A stretch of DNA of 64,000 nt from Corynebacterium coyleae. Its GTDB lineage: Bacteria > Actinomycetota > Actinomycetes > Mycobacteriales > Mycobacteriaceae. The position numbers were made by a program, and so were the translations under genes. The stretch lies in contig NZ_CP047198.1 of NCBI RefSeq assembly GCF_030408635.1, positions 62,001 to 126,000 of the forward strand, in the 5' to 3' direction. The first letter of the stretch is position 1. Every line of letters begins with the position of its first letter. Positions 34,383-44,192 of this stretch are shown here, in pieces. The notes below the pieces were generated by a model. It had not been told where the DNA came from and did not search any database. It saw nothing but the letters and a program-made list of their open reading frames with translations.

Positions 34383-35113
34383 AACGTGTAGGGGCGGCGT
34401 TGCTGGTGGCGTCGTTAAGTTTTCCGCTGAGTGCGTACCACGTGGACCCGTCGTATAACAGGGATCGGACGGGGCTTGCGGTGGTGCATCCGGACGGACG
34501 TGTGTCCATTTCGCCGAAGGCGGAGGAGGCCCGGCCGGCGCTGTCGCTGGCGAAGCTCTATCTGGGCTACTACGTGCTGTACAACGGCACGAAGGCTGAG
34601 AAGAAGCAGGTGGAGGAGATGATTGCCTCCTCTGATGACGGGATTGCCAGCACGTTGGATGCGAAGTATCCGGAGGCGATCGATCAGATTGCCGAGGACT
34701 TTGACTTGAAGCAGACGGCACGTGGTGTGTCGTGGGGGAAGTCGCAAACTTCGGCGCGGGATCTGGCCACGTTCATCGCGTCGATTGTGTGGGACCCGGC
34801 GGCGAAACCGCTGTTCGCGGGCATGGAGAAGCAGACCGCGGTGGCGTCGGACGGTTTCATCCAGGGGTTTGGCACGGCCCGGTTGAAGCGTGTGAAGGGC
34901 TCGAAGATGGGTTGGTCAGACGACCGAGAGAGTGCGACGGGCTCGGTGTCCTGGGGTGAGATCGGCAAGGAAACGTGGGCGGTGGCCGCACTGACGTACG
35001 GCACCGCCTATGAAAACACGGTGGATACCAACGTGGGTATCAACCAGGTCAACGACGGAGATGCTCCGCGACATCCTGCACTCGACGGCGGATTTCTGCC
35101 GGTGTGGAAATGA
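34379..35113 (+). CDS. secreted beta-lactamase-fold protein
   Basis: The 244-aa protein has a short signal peptide (LLVASLSFPLSAY). The penicillin-recognising motifs are S-L-A-K (56-59), an SDD in place of SDN (85-87) and KMGW after KGS in place of KTG. This suggests a degenerate member with uncertain activity. It resembles the lipoprotein at 12930-13682 in layout. The GTG overlaps the VOC stop. The 3' end overlaps the opposing gene by 65 bp, an unusually long convergent overlap. Confidence 0.7.
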   Translation: MKRVGAALLVASLSFPLSAYHVDPSYNRDRTGLAVVHPDGRVSISPKAEEARPALSLAKLYLGYYVLYNGTKAEKKQVEEMIASSDDGIASTLDAKYPEAIDQIAEDFDLKQTARGVSWGKSQTSARDLATFIASIVWDPAAKPLFAGMEKQTAVASDGFIQGFGTARLKRVKGSKMGWSDDRESATGSVSWGEIGKETWAVAALTYGTAYENTVDTNVGINQVNDGDAPRHPALDGGFLPVWK

Positions 35114-35705
35114 ACCCCTTGGCGTAGTACTCGGTGCCTTCGAGCCCTGAACCTGCCGGGACCTGCACGAATCCCTCTCGGTTGGTGGTGGGGAAGGTGA
35201 AGACGTAGTCGTCGGCGGTGGGGGCTGGGGTATCCCCAAGCACCCAGGCGGTGACGGGGCCGGGCAGTTGGTCGACGGCGCGTTGGGCGTCTTCTGCGCG
35301 GTCGACGTCGAGGATCGTCGTGCCGGAGAGTTCAGCGGCGGCGGCCACGTCGGGGCGCCACAGCATCTCTTTGGCATTGTCGGGCCCGTCCCACACGGAG
35401 ACGGCCCACGCGCCGGTCGGGTTGCTCGGTGTGAATACAACACCGAGCTCATGCTTCTCGACGACCACCTCACCCGACCACTTCGTCGCCGGCATCGCAT
35501 GATCCACCGCACTGCCAAGCATGAGCATGGCGGCGTGTGTGATCCTGTCTGGAAGGAGTGCCAGGTAGTTCGGGCCGTCCTCGTAGGTCGCCTCGATGTA
35601 GGAGGTGAGCTGCTCCAACTGCAGTTCCGGCGGCAGGTCGCGCTTAACGCCCCCGACGTTGAAGTTCGGGTCGCCCTGTTCGTTGAGCGGGTACTCGTTT
35701 ACCAA
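35049..35705 (-). CDS. conserved hypothetical protein downstream of M13 peptidase
   Basis: The 218-aa protein has no signal peptide or recognisable catalytic motif. It shows alternating beta strands (WSGEVVVEKHELGVVFTPSN, GAWAVSVWDG). The frame opens with GTG at 35735. I prefer the TTG at 35705, which follows an AGGGTG ribosome-binding-like site and overlaps the M13 stop by 7 bp, implying coupling. Start uncertain. Function unknown. Confidence 0.6.
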   Translation of the reverse strand: MVNEYPLNEQGDPNFNVGGVKRDLPPELQLEQLTSYIEATYEDGPNYLALLPDRITHAAMLMLGSAVDHAMPATKWSGEVVVEKHELGVVFTPSNPTGAWAVSVWDGPDNAKEMLWRPDVAAAAELSGTTILDVDRAEDAQRAVDQLPGPVTAWVLGDTPAPTADDYVFTFPTTNREGFVQVPAGSGLEGTEYYAKGFISTPAEIRRRVQDVAEHLRR

Positions 35706-37549
35706 ATCATCACCCTGTCCTCGGGCTCGATCCACATCTTGGAGCCCTTCTCTACGTCGAAGGCGTCGTAGAACTCGTCGATATTCGCAGCGATGACGTT
35801 GCAGCGGAACTCGTTCGGGGCGTGCGGGTCAATGGCCAGCAGCTGTGCCGCCATCTCCGGACGGGCCTTGGAACGCCACACGCGAGCCCACGCGTAGAAC
35901 AGGTTCTGGAAGCCCTCGCGGGTTTCTTCGAGGCCCTTGTCGGCGAGGTATTTCTTGTACGCCACGACGGCGATGCCGAGTCCGCCAAGGTCACCGATGT
36001 TCTCGCCGAGGGTGAACTCGCCCTTCACTCCAGAGGTGTCGGTGCCCTCCAAGACGGACGGGACGAGACCGTTGAACTGATCGACCAGTTTGGAGGTGAG
36101 TTTCTCGAAGTTGGCGCGGTCCTGTTCGGTCCACCAGGAGTTGAGGTTGCCCTGGCCGTCGTAACGCGAGCCCTGGTCGTCGAAACCGTGGCCGATCTCG
36201 TGGCCGATCACCGCGCCGATCGCGCCGAAGTTCTGGGCGGCGTCGGCATCGGGGTCGAAGAACGGCGGCTGCAGGATCGCGGCCGGGAAGGTGATGTCGT
36301 TGACTACCGGGTTGTAGAACGCGTTGACGGTCTGCGGGCTGGACACCCACTCGTCGCGGTCGGATGGCTTGCCGATCTTGCCCAGCTGGTAGTCGTGCTC
36401 AAACGCGGCACCGCGGCGCACGTTCTCGACGAGGTTGTCCGTGAACTCCAGGCCTTCGTAGCTGCGCCACTTGTCGGGGTAGCCGATCTTGGAGTTGAAC
36501 TGGGAAAGCTTCTCCGCGGCCTTCTTTTTGGTTTCCTCGCTCATCCAGGTGAGGTCGGCGATGCGGGTGCGGTAGGCGTCGATAAGGTACTGCACCAATT
36601 CCAGCATCTGCTCCTTGGACTGCGGCGGGAAGTGGCGCTTGACGTATTCGCGTCCGATGTCCTCGCCGATGAGAGATTCTGCGAGGGCCACGCCGCGCTT
36701 CCAGCGGTCGCGCTGCTGGGTCGCGCCGGAAAGCTTCTTGCCGTAGAACTCGAAGTTTGCTTTTCCGATCTCCTCGCTGAGCACGCCGGCGCGGGAACGC
36801 AGGATGTTCCACGCAGCCCACAGCTGCCAGTCGGCGAGCGTTTCGCGGCGCAGCATTGCATCCAGATCCGCGGTGTAGGAGGGCATCATGTCGATGACGC
36901 GGCCGTCGGGGAGGCCGGAGGCGCGAAGCATCTTCTGCACCAGCGGCGGCATGTCGGAGAGTTCGGCCGGGTTGTAGGTGGCGATCGCGTCGCGCGACTT
37001 CACCACATCCCAGTGGGAGTCTGCCAGCGCCTTCTCCACGTTGATAATGCGCTGTGCGGCGATCTCCGGGCTCAGCCCCAGCAGGTACTTCGGGGCGAGG
37101 AACTCGAGCATGCGCGCGACGTGCTTCTCATAGTCAGCGAGCGTCTGTGCGTGTTGTTTCTCGTGGTAGTAGGCCTCGTCGGGAAGCCCAAGCCCCGATT
37201 GCACGAGGTACGGGACGGAATCCTCGCCCTGGGAATCCTTCTCCACCCAGTAGGTTAGCGGTGCGCCAATGCCTGTGCGCTCCAAGAGCCCTAGCTTTTC
37301 GACGAACTCCTCAACGCTCGCCACCTCAATCAACTCCAAGTCGGCGTTGAGGGCGTCGATGCCTGCAGCGTTGACCGCATCCACGTCCATAAAGGAGGTG
37401 TAGAGGGCGTTGCCGTCCGCAAGAATGGCGTGGACATCTTCCTCCGCCTTATCGCGCAGGGCGTAAAACGCGCCGTCAATGCCGCGGTCAGCGGGGATTT
37501 CGTGGTTGGCGACCCACTCGCCGTTTACTACTTCAAAGAGGTCATGCAT
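35699..37549 (-). CDS. pepO: M13 family zinc metallopeptidase (PepO/neprilysin-like)
   Basis: The 616-aa protein is full length for M13. It has the zinc motif HEIGH (in AVIGHEIGHGFDDQG), the third ligand Glu in ENIGDLGG, and the substrate-binding VNAFYNP segment. No signal peptide is present, so it is probably cytoplasmic like PepO, degrading small peptides. TAGCAT (complement of 37556-37561) 6 nt upstream supports the ATG at 37549. Confidence 0.92.
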   Translation of the reverse strand: MHDLFEVVNGEWVANHEIPADRGIDGAFYALRDKAEEDVHAILADGNALYTSFMDVDAVNAAGIDALNADLELIEVASVEEFVEKLGLLERTGIGAPLTYWVEKDSQGEDSVPYLVQSGLGLPDEAYYHEKQHAQTLADYEKHVARMLEFLAPKYLLGLSPEIAAQRIINVEKALADSHWDVVKSRDAIATYNPAELSDMPPLVQKMLRASGLPDGRVIDMMPSYTADLDAMLRRETLADWQLWAAWNILRSRAGVLSEEIGKANFEFYGKKLSGATQQRDRWKRGVALAESLIGEDIGREYVKRHFPPQSKEQMLELVQYLIDAYRTRIADLTWMSEETKKKAAEKLSQFNSKIGYPDKWRSYEGLEFTDNLVENVRRGAAFEHDYQLGKIGKPSDRDEWVSSPQTVNAFYNPVVNDITFPAAILQPPFFDPDADAAQNFGAIGAVIGHEIGHGFDDQGSRYDGQGNLNSWWTEQDRANFEKLTSKLVDQFNGLVPSVLEGTDTSGVKGEFTLGENIGDLGGLGIAVVAYKKYLADKGLEETREGFQNLFYAWARVWRSKARPEMAAQLLAIDPHAPNEFRCNVIAANIDEFYDAFDVEKGSKMWIEPEDRVMIW

Positions 37550-37558
37550 GCCACCATG

Positions 37559-38413
37559 CTACGGAATTGGCACCTGGATCGGGGCCAAAGATTGCTCAAT
37601 AATCCAGTTGGATGCCTCCCGCTGCTGGCCGAGGGTGTAGCTGCCGTGCAAACCAATGTCGTGGAAGACAGCAAACGCGCCCAACCCGAGGGAACGGAAC
37701 AGGTTGTTGAACTCCCCGAACGGGATCTGCCCCGCAGCCACGTTGGTACGCATCGCCGGGGAGACAAGACCACGGTGCGCCTCGTTCATGTTGCACACCA
37801 GGTCACCGGCATTGCAGATCTCCAGCACGCGGGGGCCGAGCTCGCCGTAGCCCTCCGGGAGCGGGCCGAGGGAACCGCGTGCGTGCGGGGAGGTGCCGTG
37901 GGACAGCACCGCACCGTTGTCGCCCTGGTACGGGTTGGCAAACAGTGCCACACCCGAGACCTTCTCCGGCGCGATCGGGCCGCGACCGTGCGCAATATCG
38001 CTGGTCAAGCGGGCGGCGATGTCGGCGCCGAGGGAGTAACCGGTGAAGGAGAAGCGGGCGTCCGGGCACGCATTGGCTAGGCGGGTGACAGTTGCACGCG
38101 CCTTGTTGTAGCCAGTGGCGGACGCCTGCTTGTACGGGGTAGCCGCGAACGGGGTGGAGCGGTACGAAACCCAGACTGGATCGATCTCGCCGGCGGTGCC
38201 GAGCTTGGTCAGGATGCCCGTCATGAACACGTTGCCACCGTGCGGCACGTAGTCGGGGATCCCCTCAGCCGTGTTCGCTCCGCCCGGCACCGCAACCAGG
38301 TAATGCGCGGAGCACCCCTGCTGCTTGAAGGGCTGTGCTTCCGCAGTGGTGGTTGCGGTGGCGATGGCGCTGAGGGCAGCGACGCAGGCTGCGAGAACAT
38401 TTCTGAGTTTCAT
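37559..38413 (-). CDS. secreted cutinase-family serine esterase
   Basis: The 284-aa protein has a signal peptide (CVAALSAIATATTTAEA), the nucleophile elbow GYSLG, and the cutinase Cys-Asp pair in ICNAGDLVCN with a downstream His. It resembles the mycolata cutinase-like lipases/thioesterases that act on envelope lipids. It lies 12 bp downstream of emb in the same orientation, consistent with an envelope role. The exact substrate is inferred only. Confidence 0.8.
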   Translation of the reverse strand: MKLRNVLAACVAALSAIATATTTAEAQPFKQQGCSAHYLVAVPGGANTAEGIPDYVPHGGNVFMTGILTKLGTAGEIDPVWVSYRSTPFAATPYKQASATGYNKARATVTRLANACPDARFSFTGYSLGADIAARLTSDIAHGRGPIAPEKVSGVALFANPYQGDNGAVLSHGTSPHARGSLGPLPEGYGELGPRVLEICNAGDLVCNMNEAHRGLVSPAMRTNVAAGQIPFGEFNNLFRSLGLGAFAVFHDIGLHGSYTLGQQREASNWIIEQSLAPIQVPIP

Positions 38414-38425
38414 GACATGTGCATC

Positions 38426-41400
38426 CTAACCCTGCTCGTCAGGGTTTCGCACCTTCATCGGTCCGGGGGTGTACAGGCCGGAACGTGTGGTCACCTCGGT
38501 GTCCACGTGTGCCAACTCGGGAACGTCGCCGACAGAGTTGCGGCGCGGCTCGTACTGCGCCACCGAACCCCAGTCGCGCTGCCAATCGTCCTTGAGGTAG
38601 CCCGGGATCTCGTACGAGGTGTTCACGGCTTCCGCAGGGGCGAGCGCGCCGCCGCCGAGGAAGTCCATGAAGCCAGAGAGCTGCTGCTTGCCCGGTCCGT
38701 CCGGCATGACGCGGAACTCCGGAATCTCGGTGACACCGTTGGCGTGGAAGAACGGGCGCTGGCAGGGGTATTGGAACGCGACGGTCCAGTCGAGCAGGCC
38801 CGGGGTGTCGGAATCGAAACGCTCAGACAGTGGGATCAGCTTCGGGTTGCGCAGTGGCGTGACCGCCAGCCAGTCCTTCTCCGCAAGGGAGGTGTCCTCG
38901 CCGACGAGACGCACCACGTTCGCCTCCTCCGGCAGGTCCGCCAGCGGGAAGCGCAGGTTACGCCACAGCGGGGTTGGGCCCTGGTCCAGCATCTCTACCT
39001 CGCCGAGCTTGCGCACCACACCGTCCTTGTTGGTGCCGTACTCCAGCTTCAGCTCGGTGCCTTCCTGCTCCACGCCATTGATGTCGTGGTGGGCGATGCG
39101 GCCGGCGACGGAGGTGACCAGGAGGGGGCGGTCGTCGCTAAGCTGCGGCAACTCGTACCACGTGGTCTCCAGCGACGCGGACTGCTTCGGCTCGTCATCG
39201 AAGGTGCCGGCAACCGGGATGCGGTTGTAGTCCAGGCCGAACGGCAGGCGCACGGTCGAGCCGTTCACGCCGCGCATCGACTTCGGGCGGTTGCCCTGGG
39301 TGTTCACGCGGGAGGTGGACTGGGCTTCGTCGGAAGCGGGATCGACGTCGGCGGTGTCGTCGTCAGACTGTGTGTCGCTCAGCGTGCGGTCCGAAGTATC
39401 GGCCGTCTCCGAAGCGATGAACGCCGGCACGCCGTCCGGAGTGAAGCCGATGTTCTTGCCCGCATCCAGGGACTTGCCCAGTGGAACGCCGCCGACGGGG
39501 GTGAGGAAGGACTCGTTCGTGTCGTCCTCCAGAAGCACGTCGCCGCCGAGGGCACACACGTCGCCCTTGAACGACTTCACGTTGCCCATACCCACCGAAT
39601 ACGCCGGGGCTTGGGAGACGAACGACTTCACAAACGTCAGGCACGAGAACGTCACCATGAGGATCGCAAACACGGCGATCGGCGCAGCCATCACGCCCGA
39701 CCAACGGGTGCTGATCGCGCGCGGGCCGCGCATCGACTGCACCACACCAATTGCGAACACCACCAGGGCAATCGCCAGCACCACGGTGTTGGCCTCGATG
39801 GCCTTGAACTGCACAGTGCGGTCCCACCACGGCACCGCGAACGAGGACACGTACCACCACGCGTTCCAACCCGCCAGGGTAAACGCCATGAGGAACAGCA
39901 CCGCAGCCATAGCGAACGTGCGGTTGCGGTCCGACTTCATCGCAATCCGGGAGAGCACCACCGCACCCACAGCCGCGATCGCACCGCCGAGACCCGCGTA
40001 GATGCCGAAGTGGTGCGTCCACTTCGTCGGGGTGAACAGCAGGAAGAACGTCGCCATGCCAAGGATCAGCATCATGCGCTTGGTCGTGCCGGTGGTCTTG
40101 TCGCCCTTCGCCAGCGCCCACAGGATCAGGCCGGTGCACAGCAGCAGCACGAACATGGGGAAGCGGCGCGACATGGAGCCGTCGACGGTCTGCTCTAGAA
40201 GCGTTGCGTAGCGGGTCCACTCCTCAAACCAGCTCAGGGCAGGGCCGACCTCGGAGCGCACCTCCGTCGCCTCGAGCACGGTGGCCAGAGTTTGGTCGTG
40301 GAACACCGGCACCATCACCGCCAGGCCCGCGCCCATAAACGGCGCGACGTAAGAAATTCGGGGCTGCGGGCGCGAACCGATCATGCGCAGCACCGCAGGC
40401 AGCGAAATCAGGAACACGCCAACCGCTGCGAGGCCGGTCGGGCCGCACGCCAGGGTAAACGCGGCGGTCACGGTGCCCCAGGCTGCCGGGGTGAGACGGT
40501 TCGTGGCAATCGCGCGCTCGAACAGCGCCCAGGTAGCCATCAGGCCAACGGCGATGATCGGCTCCGGGCGGGTGCCGTTGTTGTACGGCAACCAGAACGC
40601 CAGGAACACAAACGCCGCCGTCCAGTGGGCGACTCTGCGCTCGGCGACCTCCGGGCCCAACTTTGGCAGGATCTCGCGCGACAGCAACCACCACGTGCCA
40701 AGCGCTGCAAACAGGGCCGGAAGGCGCATCCACATCGACGCGGTGGTGACCTCCGACAGCAACGACAACACGTCGTAGAACGGGGAGCCGAACGGGGCCT
40801 CCGGCACGCCGTACCAGCGGTAGTAGTTGGCCATGTAGTCCGTGTTCGCGGCCACGCGCGCCATGGTCAGCAGGAAGCCATCATCGGAGGTGTTCGCGCC
40901 GAAGATGTGCCAAAAGCCAAGGACACCGGCTACGACGCCGTCGAGAGGCTTCAAGCCCTTTGCTTGGCGACGACGATAGCGCGCCGGACCATCCAACTTC
41001 CGCAACGCCCACAAACTGACCAGGGCGCTCAGCAGGCCGCCCCACATCGCAATGCTCTTGATCAGCGTCGGGGAGGACGTGAAGCGGGAGTTGATGTTCA
41101 TGTGGGCGGCAAGGCCGTCGTCGATAAGCGTGTGCTTATTCTCGAGCTCCGTGTACATGCCCGTGACCTGCGGGCGGTAATCATCCTCGCTGGTCTCCGA
41201 GTGGGACGTGCCCGGGATCTCAACCGTGGTCTCCTCGTGCGTCACGCTGACATGCAGCTTCGCATCGTCGGGGAGGTTGCGGACTTCGGCTGGGGTGAGC
41301 TCGAAAAGTACGTCGTTGAGGGAAGTCACCACCAAACCGCCGTCGGGAGCGGTGATGAACAGGCCGCGGTCGCTCGCCTTATTCGACGACTCCGGCAACG

Positions 41401-41641
41401 TACCGAAGATCAGACTCTGGCCCTCACGCAGTTCGCCGACGCTGCTGGCCGGCACCGTGACCTCAAGGTCCTGCGGAGCCAACGAAATCAGCGGCGCGTT
41501 GATCGAACCAACCGTGTCGTTCTGCGGCCACGACACGCTCGCCTCCGTCTGCTTCACCGGCAAAAACGGGGTGAGCAGCAGAAGCACAAACGCGATGAGA
41601 CCAGAAACGGTCGCAATAAGACGAGTAGATCCAGTTTTCAC
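38426..41641 (-). CDS. emb: arabinosyltransferase Emb (GT53)
   Basis: The 1071-aa membrane protein has about thirteen transmembrane helices, the GT-C acidic motif region NTSDDGFLLTMARVAANTDY and the proline-containing RPEPIIAVG loop. A C-terminal extracellular carbohydrate-binding region ends in NPDEQG. It transfers arabinofuranose from decaprenyl-phosphoarabinose to arabinan and is the ethambutol target in the family; corynebacteria carry a single emb. GTG at 41641 has AAGGTG 6 nt upstream and is preferred to the GTG at 41650. It begins 10 bp after the aftA stop, so the two are an operon. Confidence 0.93.
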   Translation of the reverse strand: MKTGSTRLIATVSGLIAFVLLLLTPFLPVKQTEASVSWPQNDTVGSINAPLISLAPQDLEVTVPASSVGELREGQSLIFGTLPESSNKASDRGLFITAPDGGLVVTSLNDVLFELTPAEVRNLPDDAKLHVSVTHEETTVEIPGTSHSETSEDDYRPQVTGMYTELENKHTLIDDGLAAHMNINSRFTSSPTLIKSIAMWGGLLSALVSLWALRKLDGPARYRRRQAKGLKPLDGVVAGVLGFWHIFGANTSDDGFLLTMARVAANTDYMANYYRWYGVPEAPFGSPFYDVLSLLSEVTTASMWMRLPALFAALGTWWLLSREILPKLGPEVAERRVAHWTAAFVFLAFWLPYNNGTRPEPIIAVGLMATWALFERAIATNRLTPAAWGTVTAAFTLACGPTGLAAVGVFLISLPAVLRMIGSRPQPRISYVAPFMGAGLAVMVPVFHDQTLATVLEATEVRSEVGPALSWFEEWTRYATLLEQTVDGSMSRRFPMFVLLLCTGLILWALAKGDKTTGTTKRMMLILGMATFFLLFTPTKWTHHFGIYAGLGGAIAAVGAVVLSRIAMKSDRNRTFAMAAVLFLMAFTLAGWNAWWYVSSFAVPWWDRTVQFKAIEANTVVLAIALVVFAIGVVQSMRGPRAISTRWSGVMAAPIAVFAILMVTFSCLTFVKSFVSQAPAYSVGMGNVKSFKGDVCALGGDVLLEDDTNESFLTPVGGVPLGKSLDAGKNIGFTPDGVPAFIASETADTSDRTLSDTQSDDDTADVDPASDEAQSTSRVNTQGNRPKSMRGVNGSTVRLPFGLDYNRIPVAGTFDDEPKQSASLETTWYELPQLSDDRPLLVTSVAGRIAHHDINGVEQEGTELKLEYGTNKDGVVRKLGEVEMLDQGPTPLWRNLRFPLADLPEEANVVRLVGEDTSLAEKDWLAVTPLRNPKLIPLSERFDSDTPGLLDWTVAFQYPCQRPFFHANGVTEIPEFRVMPDGPGKQQLSGFMDFLGGGALAPAEAVNTSYEIPGYLKDDWQRDWGSVAQYEPRRNSVGDVPELAHVDTEVTTRSGLYTPGPMKVRNPDEQG

Positions 41642-41651
41642 TCCGGTCACC

Positions 41652-43517
41652 TTACTTCCTCACCGCGACAGCAAACGGTCCGATGAACTTCACGTCCCAA
41701 TTCGCCTTGTCAAACGCCTTCGGGTTGAAGAACAACCCCTGGTAGCGCACGTTTGGCTGGCTTGGGTAAATGTCGTGGGCGATGTGGGTCTTAAAGTCAG
41801 AATCCTCACTGCCGCGGAAAATGAAGGCAGTCGGCGGCTCCCACTGACTGTTGTCGATAGCCTCCGTGAACTTCTTCGGGTCGTCGTAAGAAATCTGCGA
41901 CCACGACTCCAGCTCACCGTTGCGCTGCTCGAACTCGCCGAGCGGGTTGGCGTAGTGGCTGGTAAACGCGTTGAATCCGAAGAATGGCTGGAAGGCCATG
42001 AAGTTGATCTCGTCGGTGTAGATCACCGCGTCGTTCTTCATGTGGCCGTGCTCTTCGATGTAGTCGGCGATCTCGTTGTAGAACCGGCCCGCATCCGGCG
42101 GGAAGCGGTCCGCGCGCTCGCCGTAGCCGTCGGTATCGGCGTAGGCCTGGTCGATGTACGCCTCGTTCTTCACCGCAATGTGCTGCACCATCTGCAGCGA
42201 CGCCACGGCCACCAGGACGATCGCCACCACGTTCAGGGCGGTCTTATTCTTCACCTGCTGCTCCAGCCAGGTCAGGCGGAAGTTCGCTACCGCAATCACG
42301 CCGAGGGTGGCAAACAGCAACACAACCAGCACCTCGAGGCGGAAGCCCAGCAGGGAGGTACCCAGCAGCGTGATCGCCATGGAGGCGAGCGCCCACACGT
42401 AGCTCACGCCAATCGCCGCGCCCAGGGAGGCGATCTCCGGGTCGCGGAACCGCACGATAAGTCCAATGAGGCCGAACAGGCACAGCAGGCCTACCAGGGA
42501 CAACGACAGGAACGGCAGGGCAAAGTAGGTGCCCTCGATGGGCAGGAAGTGGTTCGCGGTAGATTTCAGCGCCTCGTCACCGGTGACTACACGCCAGATG
42601 TACGGACCCCACGAGATCGCAGCGATGGCCATGGAGGCGAACCCGACGATGAGCAGGTGCTTCAGCGGGGTCAGGGTGCGCTCGCCGGTGAAGAACATCA
42701 CCACCGCGATCACTACAACGGTCAGCGCGCCAATGGCGGTGAACAGGGTGTAGAACGACGCGGAAATGCCCAGGTAGATCGTCAACGCGGCGGTGGCTGC
42801 CCACGAGCCACTCAGCGCCCTGTGGGCCCACACCGCCGCGGCCGGGAGGAACATCGCCACGATTGCCGCGTAAGGCTCCTCTGGGACTTCCGTCAGCACG
42901 ATCGCGGTGGTCACCACGGCAATCGCGGTAGCAACCGGCAGGGAACCGACGAGCCTGCGCCAGATCGGCGTCAGCATCGCCGCACCCGCCGCCAGGGTGG
43001 CAATCGCGTACGGCTGGTACACCTCCCAACCGTCCATGCCCAGCACGTTGGCCACACGCCCGCCGACCCAGAACCAACCCATCGGGTAGAAGGTGGGCAG
43101 GTCCTTGTAGGCCATGTCCGCGTGGCCCAGGTTTTCAGTCATGCGGGACAGGAACTGCGTCCTAAACCCCTGGTCAACCTGGATGCCGTCGAGATACAGC
43201 TTGGTGGCAGACAGCGGAATGCCAAGCGTTGCGACGACCAACCCCGCCGGCACCAACGCCATCACCGCCGAAATGATCCAGTGCTTCTTCCCGCGCGTCC
43301 ACAGCACCGCCAACACAGCAGCAATGCCTAACAGGACGAACGACACACCGGTGGCCAACGACCTGGTCACCATGGAGGTATTGAACGCCGGCAGCGAGAT
43401 CCGGTGCAGCACAAACCACGCAGCGAGCGCGAGAATGCCGCCTGCGAGTCCCGCCGCGACGGTACGGACGGCTGCCTGCCCCGGTGACAGCTCGTCGGGA
43501 TGATAAGCGGTAGTCAT
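41652..43517 (-). CDS. aftA: galactan 5-O-arabinofuranosyltransferase AftA
   Basis: The 621-aa protein has eleven or more N-terminal transmembrane helices and a C-terminal soluble domain (YADTDGYGERADRFPPDAGR, EINFMAFQPFFGFNAFTSHY), matching AftA, which primes galactan with the first arabinofuranose. Placement directly before emb supports this. The ATG at 43517 follows a CACTAT -10-like box. It is separated by 30 bp from the response regulator gene upstream on the same strand. Confidence 0.92.
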   Translation of the reverse strand: MTTAYHPDELSPGQAAVRTVAAGLAGGILALAAWFVLHRISLPAFNTSMVTRSLATGVSFVLLGIAAVLAVLWTRGKKHWIISAVMALVPAGLVVATLGIPLSATKLYLDGIQVDQGFRTQFLSRMTENLGHADMAYKDLPTFYPMGWFWVGGRVANVLGMDGWEVYQPYAIATLAAGAAMLTPIWRRLVGSLPVATAIAVVTTAIVLTEVPEEPYAAIVAMFLPAAAVWAHRALSGSWAATAALTIYLGISASFYTLFTAIGALTVVVIAVVMFFTGERTLTPLKHLLIVGFASMAIAAISWGPYIWRVVTGDEALKSTANHFLPIEGTYFALPFLSLSLVGLLCLFGLIGLIVRFRDPEIASLGAAIGVSYVWALASMAITLLGTSLLGFRLEVLVVLLFATLGVIAVANFRLTWLEQQVKNKTALNVVAIVLVAVASLQMVQHIAVKNEAYIDQAYADTDGYGERADRFPPDAGRFYNEIADYIEEHGHMKNDAVIYTDEINFMAFQPFFGFNAFTSHYANPLGEFEQRNGELESWSQISYDDPKKFTEAIDNSQWEPPTAFIFRGSEDSDFKTHIAHDIYPSQPNVRYQGLFFNPKAFDKANWDVKFIGPFAVAVRK

Positions 43518-43547
43518 GCGTAATAGTGTCGCATACGCTGCCGACAC

Positions 43548-44192
43548 TCACCCCACGCCACGTTCCGCCAGGTACATAAGAATGGCGCGCACGCGCCGGT
43601 TGTCCTCGTCTGGGGTGAGCCCCAGTTTGGAGAAAATGCTGGACACGTGCTTCGCCACCGCCGCGCCGGAGAGGTAGAGCTTGCCCGCGATCTCACTGTT
43701 GGACAGGCCTTCTGCCATAAGTTCGAGCACCTCCACCTCGCGAGGGGTGAGCGTGGTTAACCAGCGTGAGCTCGCCGCCATGAGTGCGCCCGCCACGTCC
43801 GGGTCGATGACCACGCCGCCGCCTGCCACGGTTTCGCAGGCCTGGATGAAGTCCTTCACCTCAGCGACGCGGTCCTTGAGCAGGTAGCCGGTGCCGCCGT
43901 CGCCGTCCGCAAACAACTCACGGGCATAAGCAGGCGCGACGTATTGCGACAGCACCAGCACATTCACTGGGCCGCGTTTGCGCAGTTCCAGGGCGGCTTG
44001 GAGGCCGTCGTCACGCATGTTCGGCGGCATGCGCACGTCCGTGATCACCAAGTCGGGCCCATGCTTATCGACGACCCCCAGCAACTCATCCGCACTCTCC
44101 ACCTGCGCCACAACCTCGTGGCCGCGCCGGGTGAGCAACCCTGCAACACCCTCCCGCAGCAGCGCGGAGTCGTCCGCGATGACGATCCTCAT
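43548..44192 (-). CDS. LuxR/NarL family response regulator
   Basis: The 214-aa regulator has acidic residues D7/D8, phosphoacceptor D52 (VITDVRMPP), LVLSQYV and LLKDR, then a LuxR HTH (LTPREVEVLELMAEGLSNSE). It overlaps the kinase gene by 4 bp (ATGA) and forms a divergent module with the ABC/FtsX transporter at 44956. It may also transcribe into aftA-emb. The coding strand contains one exact iterated motif at 44064. Confidence 0.92.
   Translation of the reverse strand: MRIVIADDSALLREGVAGLLTRRGHEVVAQVESADELLGVVDKHGPDLVITDVRMPPNMRDDGLQAALELRKRGPVNVLVLSQYVAPAYARELFADGDGGTGYLLKDRVAEVKDFIQACETVAGGGVVIDPDVAGALMAASSRWLTTLTPREVEVLELMAEGLSNSEIAGKLYLSGAAVAKHVSSIFSKLGLTPDEDNRRVRAILMYLAERGVG

Noticed and set aside
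38240-40198. 652-aa plus frame opposite emb
   Set aside because: His/Arg-rich shadow translation of the emb gene with no start signals.
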